From: Opitutia bacterium
Lineage (GTDB): Bacteria; Verrucomicrobiota; Verrucomicrobiia; Opitutales; Opitutaceae
Assembly: GCA_947475065.1 (NCBI GenBank)
Contig: CANJLB010000010.1
Location: 1-64,000 of the forward strand
DNA: 64,000 bases
Direction of reading: 5' to 3'
The stretch's first letter is position 1. Every line of letters begins with the position of its first letter. A program made the translations under genes and the position numbers. Below the pieces are notes generated by a model that was given only the letters and a program-made list of their open reading frames with translations, was not told the DNA's origin and made no database searches. Below are positions 55,401-64,000 of this stretch, piece by piece.

Positions 55401-58400
55401 GCCCCGTTCAGGCCGATGGTGAAGAGCCGGGCGGACGACACCGCCGGGCCGGTGTATTGGAGCGCACCGCCATTGATGAGCAGATTGGCGGCCGCATCAG
55501 TGGGCGCGCCCAGACTGCCGACGGTGATCACATTCAAGGTGCTGAAAGCGGCGTTGGCCGTCACCTTCTGGGACAGGGAGATCGTGCCGGAGTTTGAGTC
55601 GGTTCCCGTGATGAAGCTGCCGGGAACAATACCGGTGGCATTGATAAACTGCCCAATGCTCAAGCCGGAGAAGTCAGAGACCTGGTCAAGCACGGAGCTG
55701 GCGCCAAAGGTGATTGTGGTGGAGGCGGTGCTGGCCGTGGCGTTGGTGCTTGCCGTGATGGTGACACCATCGCCGGAGACCCCGATGACCACGGTGCCGG
55801 CGGTGAAGCGGGAGCTCGTGATCGTGGCGCCGATAAACACCGAGGAATTGTCATTCACGATGATGGCGTTGCTTGCATTGGTGAGGCTGGACTGGGTCAG
55901 GGTGCCGCCAGCGTGCAGGGTGGCGCTCACCGTGGACTGGCTGCCGGCGAGACTCGCGATGGAGAGCGTGCCCGCGTCGATCGTGGTCGCGCCGCTGAAG
56001 GCGTTGTTGCTGGCGATGCTCCAGGCACCCGGACCGCTCTTGACCAGGCTGCTCGCCGTGGTCGTGCTGAGATCACCCAAGGAGGGCGAGAACAGGTTCG
56101 AGCCGGTGTTGGTGCCGCTCAATGTCAGGGTCTTGCCCGTTACGCCACTGAGGGCGAGCGGACCGGTGTTGACAAACGAGAGCGAGCTGGTGCCGGAGGA
56201 ATCAACCGTGGCGCCGGCGCCGCCAAGCGTGAAGAGCCGGTCGGTGCTCTGGCTGGTCGTGCCCGAGAAGCGCAGGATCGCGTTGTTCGTCAGGATGAGG
56301 CTGCTGGCGGCCGAGGAGGAATTGCCGATGGAGCTGTTGACCCCGCCATTCGCCAGGCTGCCGACGTCAATGATGGAAGTGCCCACATTGGCCTTGCCAT
56401 CAAGGGTGGTCACACCGGAGTAGCTGCTGGCCGTGCTGCTGAGTGTGAGGGTGCCGCCGTCGTTGATCACGGTGAGCGCGGAAGCGTTGGCGCTGTTCTG
56501 GCCGATCGCACCGGAAATCGTCAGGTTGGTCGTGCTGGCGAGGCTGAGCGTTGTGCCGTTCGAGGCGGTCAGCAACGGCGAGGAGATGGCATGGTTGCCG
56601 AGCGCGTTGTGGATGATGGCCGCCAAGGCGCCGTTGTTCAGCGTAAGCGTATTGCTGCCGGAGGTGCTGATCAGGAAGCTGGCGGAGTTGGTGGCGAATT
56701 CAATGTCACCCACGATGACGTTAAGATTCACGATCGGGCTGGGCGAGGCGATGCCGGCCGAGCCAAACACCGCGAGAGCCGAGATCGCGTTCGGCAGGAG
56801 GGTCCGCCAGTTGCTGGTGGTACCCCAAAGCGAACCGACCCCGACGCTGGAGGTGCTCGTCCAATCCGTCGCCCCGGACTTGACCGCAATCTGCAGCCGC
56901 AGGGTGCTGCTGACGTTCGAGAAGGAATAGGTGAAGGCGCTGAAGACACCGTTGGACACCGTCAAGCTGGTGGTAGCACTGCCAGCAGCGAGGGTGGTGA
57001 AGCTGGCCAGCGAATAGGTGCCGACGGTCTGGAAGGGGTTGTTGGTGCCGGTGGTGAGCACATTCACCAGGGTGGGCTGGGCCAGCGAGCCGCTCAACGA
57101 GAGCGTGGTGACCGTGATCTTGTCGTTGGTCGTGGCGTTCGTGAAATCCACATCCCAGTTGGCACCGCTGTTCAGCCGCAGGGTGCTGAAGGACGCCGTG
57201 CCAATGGCTCCGGGACTCACGAGCAGCTGCGCGCCCGAGGCAATGGTGGTGAAGCCCGAGAGTGTGCCGGTGGTGGAGAGCGTGCCGCTCGTGACGGAGA
57301 CGGTGCCCGTGATGACGCCGGTGTTGGTGAGCAGCGCCCCTTGCAGGCTCAGCGTGCCGGTGGTGTTGATGGTCCCGCTGTTGGTCAGGGTGCCGTTGCT
57401 GAGGGTGGCCGAGGTGGCTTTCAGGGTGCCCGTCACGTTAACATTGCCGCCGAGCATCGTGAGGTTGGTTGTGCTCAAGGTGCCGGTCGCAATCACCGCC
57501 GAGGTGGTGTTGACGGTGACGTTGGAGACCGAGAAGGTTGTGCCGGTGCCCGCCGCGAGCGTACCGCTGTTCATCGTGATATCACCCGAGACGCTGCCGG
57601 TGCCGCTGAGGGTGCCGCTGTTGACCGTGACCGGGCCGGTGCCGGTGCCCGAGCCGCTGGTGTTGTTGATGCTCAGGGTGCCATTGTTCACCGTGGTGCC
57701 ACCCGTGTAGGTATTGCCAGCTCCGCCGAGCGTCCAGGCGCCGAGGCCCGTTTTCACGAGGGAGATGATGTCACCGCCGTTGTCCGTCAGGAGGGCGGCG
57801 AAGATATTGGCTCCGGTGTTCGCGCCGTCGAGCGTGAGGGAGCGGTCGCCGCTGTCCAGGAACCCGAGGGAACCGGTGCCGGAAAGATTGAGCGCACCGG
57901 TGCCGTTGCTCGCCAACGTCGCCCCGCTGCTGCCCATGGTAAAGAGACGGTTGGACGTGTCGCCGGAGCCGACGTAGTTCAGGCTGGCACCGCCATCGAG
58001 CACCAGGTTGGCTGCCACTGCCGAGGAAGCACCGATGGAGCTGTTGGCTCCACCATTGGCGAGCTTGGCGACCGAGAGCACCCCGTTGTTAATGGTCGTG
58101 ACCCCGGTGTAGCTGTTGTTGGTCCCGTTGAGGACGAGGTCGCCAGGACCGTTCTTGTTGAGCAGACCCGTGCCGCTGATGCCACCCGACAGCGTCAGGG
58201 TGAGATCGGAATCCACCTGCACGCCACTCAGGCTGTTGGTGCCGGTCAGGACGATCGCACGCGTGAGCTCGAGGCTGCCGGCGGCCTGAAGGGCACCGTT
58301 GCCGATTGTCAGGCCACCCACCGCGTCACCCAGATTGGTGGCGGCGAAGATGCCAAGCACACCCCCGTTGATGGTCACCCCGCCGTTGAATGAGTTGTTG

Positions 58401-61400
58401 CCACTCAAGATAAGAGTGCCGCTGCCGTTCTTCGTGAGACCACCGTCCAGCGTGGCCCCGAGGGCCGTATCATGCTCCAAGATCTGCGAGAGCGAGGTGG
58501 TCGTGGCCGTCAGCCCGGTGCTGTTGCTGCTGGTATTGAAGATCGCGCCGCCCGCCTGGACCACGGCCTGATGGATGCCAAACATGAGGCTTTGGTTGGC
58601 ATTGAACTGATTAGGTGCGGCAAAGATGATGCCGCCATTGAAATTAAAGACGGAATTGCCGTTGTAGTTGACGCCCGTTTGGATGACCGGAACCACCAGC
58701 ACCGCACTGCCGGGCGTGCCGTTGCCGAGAGTATAGGTGAAGTTGCTGCCGGCGCTGTTGCCCGCGCTGGTGAACGGTCCAAAGATCAGGCCGCTGAGCG
58801 AGGAGCTGTTGGCGATCGTGACACTGGCGCTGCTGCTGGCATCGAACCCGAGGGTGCCATCGAGGTTGCTGCTGCTGCCCCCAAGACTGACGGGCAGGTC
58901 GCTGAAGAACCGGATGATGCCGCCGGTCTGATTGAAGGTGCCCGTCACGTTGGAACCGTTCGAATTGCCACCGAGGGCCAGGGGCACGTTGTTGTAAAGA
59001 TTGATCGCGCCGCCGCTCATGCTCACCGTTCCCGTTGAGCTGCTGTTGTTGCCCACCTCAAACCGCTGGAGCGGCTGGAAGCCCTGGGGAATCGTGCCCA
59101 GCAGGTTGATCGTGCCACCGCTCAAGGTCAGGGCACCGCCGGCGGGTACGGGCGTGAAGTTGGTCGTCCCTGAGCCCACCGAGAAGATGATCAGTGTGTT
59201 GACCGTGCCGGCAGTCATCGTGAACGAGCCGCTGCCCCCCGTATTCCCGCTGTTGTTGTTGCCACCAAGGAAGACGTTGCGCGCATTGATGGTCCCGCCG
59301 TTCAGCTCGAGTGCCGCCGGAACCGGGACGTTCAAGACGCTGAGGGCGCCGACGGAGATGTTGGAACTGCTCGAGTTGCTCGTGCCGTTGATGGTCGCGT
59401 TGTTCAACACCAATGTGCCGCTGTTGACATTAGTCGCACCGGTATAGGAACTGCTGCCCGTGAGGAGGGCGGAGTTGGTGACGACGGTGAGCGAAACCCT
59501 GCCGTTGCTCAGGCCATCGGTGATGATGCCCGCAAAGGAGGAGTTCGTCAAAGTGCCGATGGCATACGTGGTATTGCCGCCTCCGGTCACCGGACCGGCC
59601 AACACTGTGGTGGCACCACCGAGCAGACCGCCAAGCGTCACCGTGGTGCCGTTGTTGGCAGTGACCAGCGTGCCGGTGCTGCTGCCAAGGTCGAAGAGGA
59701 TGTTGGATCCATTGTTGCCGCCCAAACGCAAGGTGCCCGTGCTCCCATTAAGCTGAATGGTGCCACTGACGGCGGTGAGCGCCGAGTCCAGCGTGAAGAG
59801 GTTTTGGGTGCTGTTCGACAGGCCGGGGATGGCGAGGTTGATCACCGGCGAGTTGCTGGTGGTGATGACACCGCTCAGAGCGGTGTTGCCGGCATTGGTG
59901 CCCATGCTGATGGAGACCGTGTTGATGATAAAGAGGGGGTTGTCATAAGTCACCGTCTGGCCGACGCCCGCCTCAAACGCCAGCTTGAGGGTGGCGTTGC
60001 TTAGCGTGATCGTGCCGGTTCCCGCGGGGAAGATATGTGGCGACGAGAAGGAGGTGGTGGAACTCAGCAGCAGCGTGCTGCCGGTCACGCTGGTGCCGGA
60101 GGTGTAGGAATTGCTGCCAGTGAGGGCCAGGGTGCCGCCCGCACCAGTGACCAGGACCGAACCCGCCCCATTGATGGTGCCCGCCAAGGTGACCCCGCTG
60201 GTGCCGGCCTGCTGGAGGGTGCCGAACAGTGCGAAGTCATTGTTGAGGGTGAAGCCGTCGCTGCGGTTCAACACCAGCGCGGCGCCGGTGGAAACGGTGA
60301 CGTTGCCGACAAAGAGCGAGCCCACAGTGCCGCCCGCGCCGAGCACCAAGGAACCGCCGCCCACCACGGTGCTGCCCGTGGCCGTGCCCGCACCGCTCAA
60401 GACGACCGTGCCCGCGCCGCCGGCTGCGTTGACAAACAGATTGGTGCTCCCGGTGCCGGTGAGACCGCCGCTCAGGCTGAGCGTGTCACCCGAATTCACC
60501 ACCCCGATCTCCAAGTCGGAGCGCAATGAAATGGGGGCGCTGATGCGCTGGCTGCCGTTGCTCACCGTAACCACGGCGCTGGCGCCCGCGCCATCAATGA
60601 TCAGCACGCCGCTGCCGCCGCCGGCGATGGTGTAGCTGTTGGTGGCGGCCGTGTTGAAATCAATCTCGCCCAGGGCCGGGCTGAAGTTGCTCAGGGTGAT
60701 CGTTTGGGCGACGGTGCCCGTGCCGGTGAAGACCGCGATGTCCGGCGCGGTCTTCGGCACGCCGTTGCTCCAGTTGCCCGCCGAGTTGTAGGTGCCGCCG
60801 GTGGTCGCCGACCAGCTCGAGGTGAGCGCGCTGCCGACCGTAATCTTCAGGAGTAGGAAGCTGCCGCTTTGCGTGAGCGAGAAGTCGCGGTTGCCCGTGG
60901 CATTGAGCACCAGACCGTTGAGGCTGACCGCCCCGCTCGTCCAGCTCGACGACAGGCTCGTCATCGAGATCGTATTCGAGTTGACCAGCTGGATGATCGG
61001 GAAGCTGAACGTGCCGACGTTGGTGAATTTGTTCAGCGTGCCATCGGCAAACAGGTTCAGCCTGAGCCCGCCCAGCGTCAGCGCACTGGCGAGATTGATG
61101 ACATCCGACGTGCCGTTGGAGTTGAGCTGGAGATCAAGGACCGTGCCGGAAGTCAGGCCGAGTGCTCCCAGGTTAAGGGTGCCGATGTCCGTGCCAGTGT
61201 TGCCGGGCGCGAGATGGGCCCCGGCGTTCGCCAGGGCCGTCACCGTGCCATTGACGGTGCCGGTGCCGGCGAGGGTCTGGTTTGAGCTGAGCACCAAGGT
61301 ACTGTTGCTCAGGGAGGAAATATTGAGATTCGCACCCGCCCCCACGGAGATCGTCGCGGAAGAGGCAATGTTGTTGGTGCTGTTGGGGGCGACCAGCACC

Positions 61401-64000
61401 AGCGTGCCGTTGGTCACCGCGGTCAGGCCGCTATAGGAATTGGACGCCCCGCTGAAGGTGGCCGTGTTGTTGGTGGTCTTGCTGACCGATCCCGTGCCGC
61501 CAATCTGAGCGCTCACCGTGCCGCTCTGGATGGCCAGCTGGCTCGGCATGAACGCACCGGTCGTGCCAATGATGGTGCCACCGGGCATGGACACGGTGCC
61601 CAGCGTCTGATTGTTGGCGCCGATGTTCAGCACGGCGTTGGAGACAATCACCGCCGAGGTGCTGAGCAGGGCATTCGCCGTGTTCAGGAAGAGCGTGCCC
61701 GAATTGATGCTGGTGCCGCCACTGTAAGTGCTGGCGCCGCTGAACGTCCAAGTGCCGGTGCCGGTGAGGGTCACAGATCCTGAAGACGTTCCGCCCGTGG
61801 GGCCGACGATGCCAATGGTGCCGATGATGTTGCCATCACCCGCTCCCGTCAGGGTCAGGTTGCCCGTGCCGGTGAGCGCACCCGTGGGACTAAAGGTGCC
61901 GGTGTTGGTCAGCGAGAGCACGCCCGCATTCGAGGCGAAGGTGGTGTTGCCCAGCAAGGTGATTATGCCGTCGAAACTGTTGTTATCCTGGATGTTGACC
62001 AATGCACCATTCTGTCCGGCCGCGCCTGAACCGCCAATATAAAGAGACTCAGCCGGCACCGACAGGTTGTTCTGCAACTGCAGGGTCGCACTGTTGCTCA
62101 CGACCGTGTAATTGCTGTTGAGGACGCCGACTGCGCCGAGCCCGCCGCTGTTTTGAATGTTCAGGATGCCCGCACCCACATAGATGATGCCGGCGGCCGA
62201 GAGGGTGCTGGCCCCCGCCACAATGGCCCGCGAATCGCCACCCAGCAGCACAAGTGTGCCCGTGCCGAGTTTGATCAGATTTCCCGCGTTGGGGGTCTGA
62301 TGCGTCACATTGGTCCCAAACGGGGCCGAGGCCGTCAGTGTGCTGTTCTCACCGATGTCAATCGTGCCCTCATTTGAGCCGATCAGGACGCTGCGGCTGC
62401 TGGTGCCGGGCGTGCCGTTGAAGAGCGCGATGTTAGTGTTGGCAGGGATGGAGAGCGTGGCGTTGGTCAGGATCAACGTCGCCCCGGTGGTGACCGAGCC
62501 CAGGCTGGCATTGCTGGTGATGATCGTATTGCCACCGTTCAAATAGGTCCGGCCCGTGTAAACATTGTTGCCCGAAAGCGTGAGGGTGCCATCGCCGGAC
62601 TTTGTGAAGCCCGTGGAGAGGAGCACGTTGCTGTCGGTGATGGTCGAGGCAATGGTGAGGCCGCCCAAGATGTTATGTTGGATGACGATCAAGTCCGACG
62701 AGAAACTGCCCGTGTTCGCACCGCTTGAGTTGTTGCTGGTGACGGTCCCGCCGGTGATGGTGATGTTGTTGCTGGCGACGTTGGGGGTGACCAGCAGGCC
62801 GCCGGTCGCGATCACCAGCCCGCCGGTGGCGTCCAGTGTGGTCGCCTGCGGCGTGTTGAAGCGGAGGGAATTGATCGTCGCGCTGTTGGTAAGGGTCGTG
62901 TTGGCGGCCGTCACGTTCACGTCCTTGCCGCCGTTGCCCGCGATGTTCGTGGCATAGTTCGTCAGGGCCGTGATGTTGAGCGAACCGACCGCCGGGACGC
63001 CGGTGCCGGCGCTGACGGCCCAATCGGTCTGGGCCACCGTGGCCCAACCCAGGATGGTCTGCTGACCGCCGGCGGGGAGCACATTGGGGATGACCAGCAG
63101 AATGCCGTTGGTGAGCGTTTGCTCGGCATTGATTGCGGCAACCGTGGTGGCGGCGGCGCTGTGCGGCAGCGTGAAGTCCATCGTCGTGCCAATCGGACGA
63201 TTGGAGGGAGGAACATTCTCACTGGTCAGATTCAGCATCGCATTGCCGCCCGTGCCGGCGATGACGATGATGGGGGAGTTGCCGGCCGGAAGGCTGAGGG
63301 TCGAGTTGTTGACCGCACCGACATTGCCATTTCCAATGTTGCTCCAGTTGAATCTCGGGAACGTCTGGAAGTTGTTTTCGCCGTCGGCGCCCTGAATCAC
63401 CAGGGTGCCGCCATTGAGACTGAGGAAGGTATTGTTGGGGCTCAGCGTGCTGGACGTGAGGAAATCCGCATTGAAAATGTTGCTGGCGGGCGGCTCATAG
63501 CCCGTGGGGGTCGTCCGGAAGTCAATCCGCGTCGTGCCGCCCGCGAGGCTCAGGTTCAGCGGGGTGTTGGTGTTACCCGGACCGAAGAAATCCGTCCCAT
63601 TGAAGACCTGCGTGCCATGGCCCAGCAGCAGCATGCTGATGTTATTGGTCGTGAAACCGCCGGGGGTTGAGGCCGTGATGAACAGGCCGGAGTAGGTCGT
63701 CGTGATCCCGGGGTTGGTGATGATGCCCAGCATGGGCGTGAAGGCGTTGGGATCCAGAATGGTCGAGGTGGAATCGCCATTGATGCCACCCACGATATGG
63801 ATGAGCGCGTTGCTGGCGCCACCACCAAAGAACAACGTGCCCGAACCACCCGGGGAGAAGGTGATGGTGTTGTTGCTGACCTCGGCCGAGAAGAAGTCAC
63901 CGGTGGCGGCATTAGGGAAGCGGCCGACAATCGCCAGCGTGCCGCTGGCGATGGTGATGCCACCGCTGAAGTTGTTTTGCTGGCTGGTCAGGGTGAGCGA
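52499..64000 (-). CDS. Giant PEP-CTERM surface protein with autotransporter-associated beta-strand repeats, partial
   Basis: The frame is open from the right edge to the stop at 52501-52499, at least 3833 codons; the start lies beyond the window. Only TTG and internal starts exist inside, so none is chosen. The sequence is Ser/Thr/Gly/Asn-rich and built of at least fifteen autotransporter-associated repeats, each like GSGTLILSGNNSFNGGVTIN followed by NGGVLGI, predicting a very long right-handed beta-helix. Two sections with SWSATTGGTYNSAGNWSNG (near 60780) and LWGTTSNWRTLLPNA (near 56810) start new modules. The last ~32 residues, AIPEPATVALLAGLGALGLA plus RRRAGRK, are a PEP-CTERM anchor instead of an autotransporter barrel. 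It is thus likely exported and processed by exosortase. Role in adhesion or cell-surface matrix is inference. Confidence 0.92.
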   Translation of the reverse strand, partial: SLTLTSQQNNFSGGITIASGTLAIVGRFPNAATGDFFSAEVSNNTITFSPGGSGTLFFGGGASNALIHIVGGINGDSTSTILDPNAFTPMLGIITNPGITTTYSGLFITASTPGGFTTNNISMLLLGHGTQVFNGTDFFGPGNTNTPLNLSLAGGTTRIDFRTTPTGYEPPASNIFNADFLTSSTLSPNNTFLSLNGGTLVIQGADGENNFQTFPRFNWSNIGNGNVGAVNNSTLSLPAGNSPIIVIAGTGGNAMLNLTSENVPPSNRPIGTTMDFTLPHSAAATTVAAINAEQTLTNGILLVIPNVLPAGGQQTILGWATVAQTDWAVSAGTGVPAVGSLNITALTNYATNIAGNGGKDVNVTAANTTLTNSATINSLRFNTPQATTLDATGGLVIATGGLLVTPNVASNNITITGGTVTSNNSSGANTGSFSSDLIVIQHNILGGLTIASTITDSNVLLSTGFTKSGDGTLTLSGNNVYTGRTYLNGGNTIITSNASLGSVTTGATLILTNATLSIPANTNIALFNGTPGTSSRSVLIGSNEGTIDIGENSTLTASAPFGTNVTHQTPNAGNLIKLGTGTLVLLGGDSRAIVAGASTLSAAGIIYVGAGILNIQNSGGLGAVGVLNSNYTVVSNSATLQLQNNLSVPAESLYIGGSGAAGQNGALVNIQDNNSFDGIITLLGNTTFASNAGVLSLTNTGTFSPTGALTGTGNLTLTGAGDGNIIGTIGIVGPTGGTSSGSVTLTGTGTWTFSGASTYSGGTSINSGTLFLNTANALLSTSAVIVSNAVLNIGANNQTLGTVSMPGGTIIGTTGAFMPSQLAIQSGTVSAQIGGTGSVSKTTNNTATFSGASNSYSGLTAVTNGTLVLVAPNSTNNIASSATISVGAGANLNISSLSNSTLVLSSNQTLAGTGTVNGTVTALANAGAHLAPGNTGTDIGTLNLGALGLTSGTVLDLQLNSNGTSDVINLASALTLGGLRLNLFADGTLNKFTNVGTFSFPIIQLVNSNTISMTSLSSSWTSGAVSLNGLVLNATGNRDFSLTQSGSFLLLKITVGSALTSSWSATTGGTYNSAGNWSNGVPKTAPDIAVFTGTGTVAQTITLSNFSPALGEIDFNTAATNSYTIAGGGSGVLIIDGAGASAVVTVSNGSQRISAPISLRSDLEIGVVNSGDTLSLSGGLTGTGSTNLFVNAAGGAGTVVLSGAGTATGSTVVGGGSLVLGAGGTVGSLFVGNVTVSTGAALVLNRSDGFTLNNDFALFGTLQQAGTSGVTLAGTINGAGSVLVTGAGGTLALTGSNSYTSGTSVTGSTLLLSSTTSFSSPHIFPAGTGTITLSNATLKLAFEAGVGQTVTYDNPLFIINTVSISMGTNAGNTALSGVITTSNSPVINLAIPGLSNSTQNLFTLDSALTAVSGTIQLNGSTGTLRLGGNNGSNILFDLGSSTGTLVTANNGTTVTLGGLLGGATTVLAGPVTGGGNTTYAIGTLTNSSFAGIITDGLSNGRVSLTVVTNSALLTGSSSYTGATNVNSGTLVLNNATINGTSNSSSSNISVGALSVLNVPVPAALELNGGTINARNVFLGGNNNSGNTGGSGSFTMTAGTVNTLIIFSVGSGTTNFTPVPAGGALTLSGGTINLLGTIPQGFQPLQRFEVGNNSSSTGTVSMSGGAINLYNNVPLALGGNSNGSNVTGTFNQTGGIIRFFSDLPVSLGGSSSNLDGTLGFDASSSASVTIANSSSLSGLIFGPFTSAGNSAGSNFTYTLGNGTPGSAVLVVPVIQTGVNYNGNSVFNFNGGIIFAAPNQFNANQSLMFGIHQAVVQAGGAIFNTSSNSTGLTATTTSLSQILEHDTALGATLDGGLTKNGSGTLILSGNNSFNGGVTINGGVLGIFAATNLGDAVGGLTIGNGALQAAGSLELTRAIVLTGTNSLSGVQVDSDLTLTLSGGISGTGLLNKNGPGDLVLNGTNNSYTGVTTINNGVLSVAKLANGGANSSIGASSAVAANLVLDGGASLNYVGSGDTSNRLFTMGSSGATLASNGTGALNLSGTGSLGFLDSGDRSLTLDGANTGANIFAALLTDNGGDIISLVKTGLGAWTLGGAGNTYTGGTTVNNGTLSINNTSGSGTGTGPVTVNSGTLSGTGSVSGDITMNSGTLAAGTGTTFSVSNVTVNTTSAVIATGTLSTTNLTMLGGNVNVTGTLKATSATLSNGTLTNSGTINTTGTLSLQGALLTNTGVITGTVSVTSGTLSTTGTLSGFTTIASGAQLLVSPGAIGTASFSTLRLNSGANWDVDFTNATTNDKITVTTLSLSGSLAQPTLVNVLTTGTNNPFQTVGTYSLASFTTLAAGSATTSLTVSNGVFSAFTYSFSNVSSTLRLQIAVKSGATDWTSTSSVGVGSLWGTTSNWRTLLPNAISALAVFGSAGIASPSPIVNLNVIVGDIEFATNSASFLISTSGSNTLTLNNGALAAIIHNALGNHAISSPLLTASNGTTLSLASTTNLTISGAIGQNSANASALTVINDGGTLTLSSTASSYSGVTTLDGKANVGTSIIDVGSLANGGVNSSIGNSSSAASSLILTNNAILRFSGTTSQSTDRLFTLGGAGATVDSSGTSSLSFVNTGPLALSGVTGKTLTLSGTNTGSNLFSPSLGDLSTTTASSLVKSGPGAWSIASNNAFSGATTIDAGTLSIASLAGSQSTVSATLHAGGTLTQSSLTNASNAIIVNDNSSVFIGATITSSRFTAGTVVIGVSGDGVTITASTNATASTASTTITFGASSVLDQVSDFSGLSIGQFINATGIVPGSFITGTDSNSGTISLSQKVTANAAFSTLNVITVGSLGAPTDAAANLLINGGALQYTGPAVSSARLFTIGLNGATLDSAGGQLDFTNSGSIALAGAAAHTLTLTGTSNGSIAGFLGDQGGLTALTKTGTGTWTMSGTNSFGGLITVNGGILALENGNDNNTAGATVATGGTLRLLAVTAAGSGDIRLTGGALNLAGGTPNANNTTATYANSIALNALTNSILNEGGTVILDGTLSTSGNTRQINFGITGGSVLALTQDLAGFTGTMSLGTNSGTLQFTAATTGQSITDASHIAFDLGSGALANRNSNLTAGSAVTITLGALTGGSTSTLFGASSNTLTNAVAFVLFVPDALGLTTTFEGVIANGSSGTDSVSTGIILTNAATNLTLLGQNTYTGTTSINNGTLTVSGSGTLGTAASTSVAGNNASSMLEVGALNGGNATLNIGGTATVNTRRLVIAGNASNGTLANVNSSNAGNGTVNMVAGTLNNRVDLVVGASFSNSSTAVTGILNFSGGSINMQAQAGSFEVARMNNATGIVNMSGTASLSLWTVLGAANIVLGGTLNNSATAGTFNQNGGDVAFYSNAGTTIGGNGQLIIGSASNTSGVFTYNLNGGTLTVPTISHSGSNTGRLNLNGGTIIAATNGVTLISNLTQANVQTNSANISLNGKTVSISQALLHDSGITGLDGGLNVTGTGSLTLTGTNSYTGTTSVTDGARLLVRNNGNLSTAATANVNVSNATLDVSTKTVSISTLTLGDNALVTATTSTTSSLSTGSISIAGSFKSNESLGTNASLAAAIVGATTLSHSGAGDLTVAVQQFFTGVTDITAGRVQLGSAGSLAAASAVNVHGSGALAGTGTASGLVTVFGGGNLAPGPLGANSATSIGVLHAGSVTLQNGGSLTLDLTRSPSGGTPGINWDQLAISGALDGSSLGSGQFTIRLKTSDVASFIEPTLVNGFGAVAWDNVITVGSVVGSSINPNRFTIDASGFANGQNLLGTFSLSFDNAGGFDLIYAIPEPATVALLAGLGALGLAVIRRRAGRKSAK
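55165..58080 (-). repeat. Three diverged ~130-residue modules inside the giant gene
   Basis: Copies at about 57670-58080, 55962-56376 and 55165-55540 share the order: L(A/G)xxxxNSSIG-like opening, a LVLDGGASLNYVG-type strand, the block RLFTxGxxGATLxSxG, a LTLxGTNTGxN strand, and a closing LVKTGLGAWTLxG repeat. The second and third copies are adjacent; the first is separated by about 1.3 kb that contains the NW domain near 56810. They look like old duplications of a larger unit than the single beta-strand repeat. Confidence 0.7.

Noticed and set aside
55913-58393. Open plus-strand frame of 826 codons antisense to the giant gene, and many similar ones
   Set aside because: Its Gly/Ala/Arg/Glu composition is the mirror of the repetitive Ser/Thr/Asn/Gly codons of the minus-strand gene; no domain, start context or ribosome-binding site.

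Overview
The window is high-GC DNA from a Gram-negative bacterium, most likely a verrucomicrobium of the Opitutaceae type. The evidence is a division and cell-wall (dcw) cluster with a MurC-MurB fusion and an FtsZ whose GTPase motifs depart from consensus, a giant beta-repeat surface protein ending in a PEP-CTERM anchor, an OprB-type porin, and a MurE with the DNPR motif of meso-diaminopimelate ligases. This placement is inference from gene content; no rRNA or tRNA gene was seen.

Layout. 1-3156: an AT-rich partial membrane-protein frame running off the left edge, an OprB porin and a transglutaminase-like protease. 3457-6018 (minus): six small envelope or stress genes (YqjK-, YqjE- and YqjD-like, DUF1328, DUF3185, triple BON). 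6309-11485 (minus): a glyoxylate aminotransferase followed by glycolate oxidase subunits GlcD, GlcE and GlcF, which together turn glycolate into glyoxylate and then an amino acid. 11563-17117: an accessory stretch with two unrecognised ORFs, an aquaporin whose codon 3 is a stop, an FkbM methyltransferase, a DEAD-box helicase with an N-terminal RGG-rich tail, an orphan Imm27 immunity gene, and a small ribbon-helix-helix-like gene with a 15-bp inverted repeat upstream. 17148-21208: glycogen synthase and RNase R. 21245-22380: two small genes in GTTAGGC/GCCTAAC contexts that look like integron cassettes. 22528-29185 (minus): glutamate synthase gltB-gltD and a glutaredoxin.

29411-49074 (minus) is one nearly gap-free dcw cluster in the order mraZ, rsmH, ftsL-like, ftsI, murE, murF, mraY, murD, a LysM protein, ftsW, murG, murC-murB, ddl, ftsQ, ftsA, ftsZ. 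Many genes overlap by ATGA or similar junctions, so they are probably translationally coupled. The products build UDP-MurNAc-pentapeptide, lipid I and lipid II and assemble the divisome. Two TGGG boxes ten bases apart upstream of mraZ suggest MraZ autoregulation.

49460-52410 (plus): a DUF971 protein, an Rsm22-like methyltransferase, a 34-residue basic protein and RimO, ending at a bidirectional terminator. 52499-64000 (minus): a single reading frame of at least 3833 codons, open at the right edge, encoding a PEP-CTERM-anchored protein made of autotransporter-associated beta-strand repeats.
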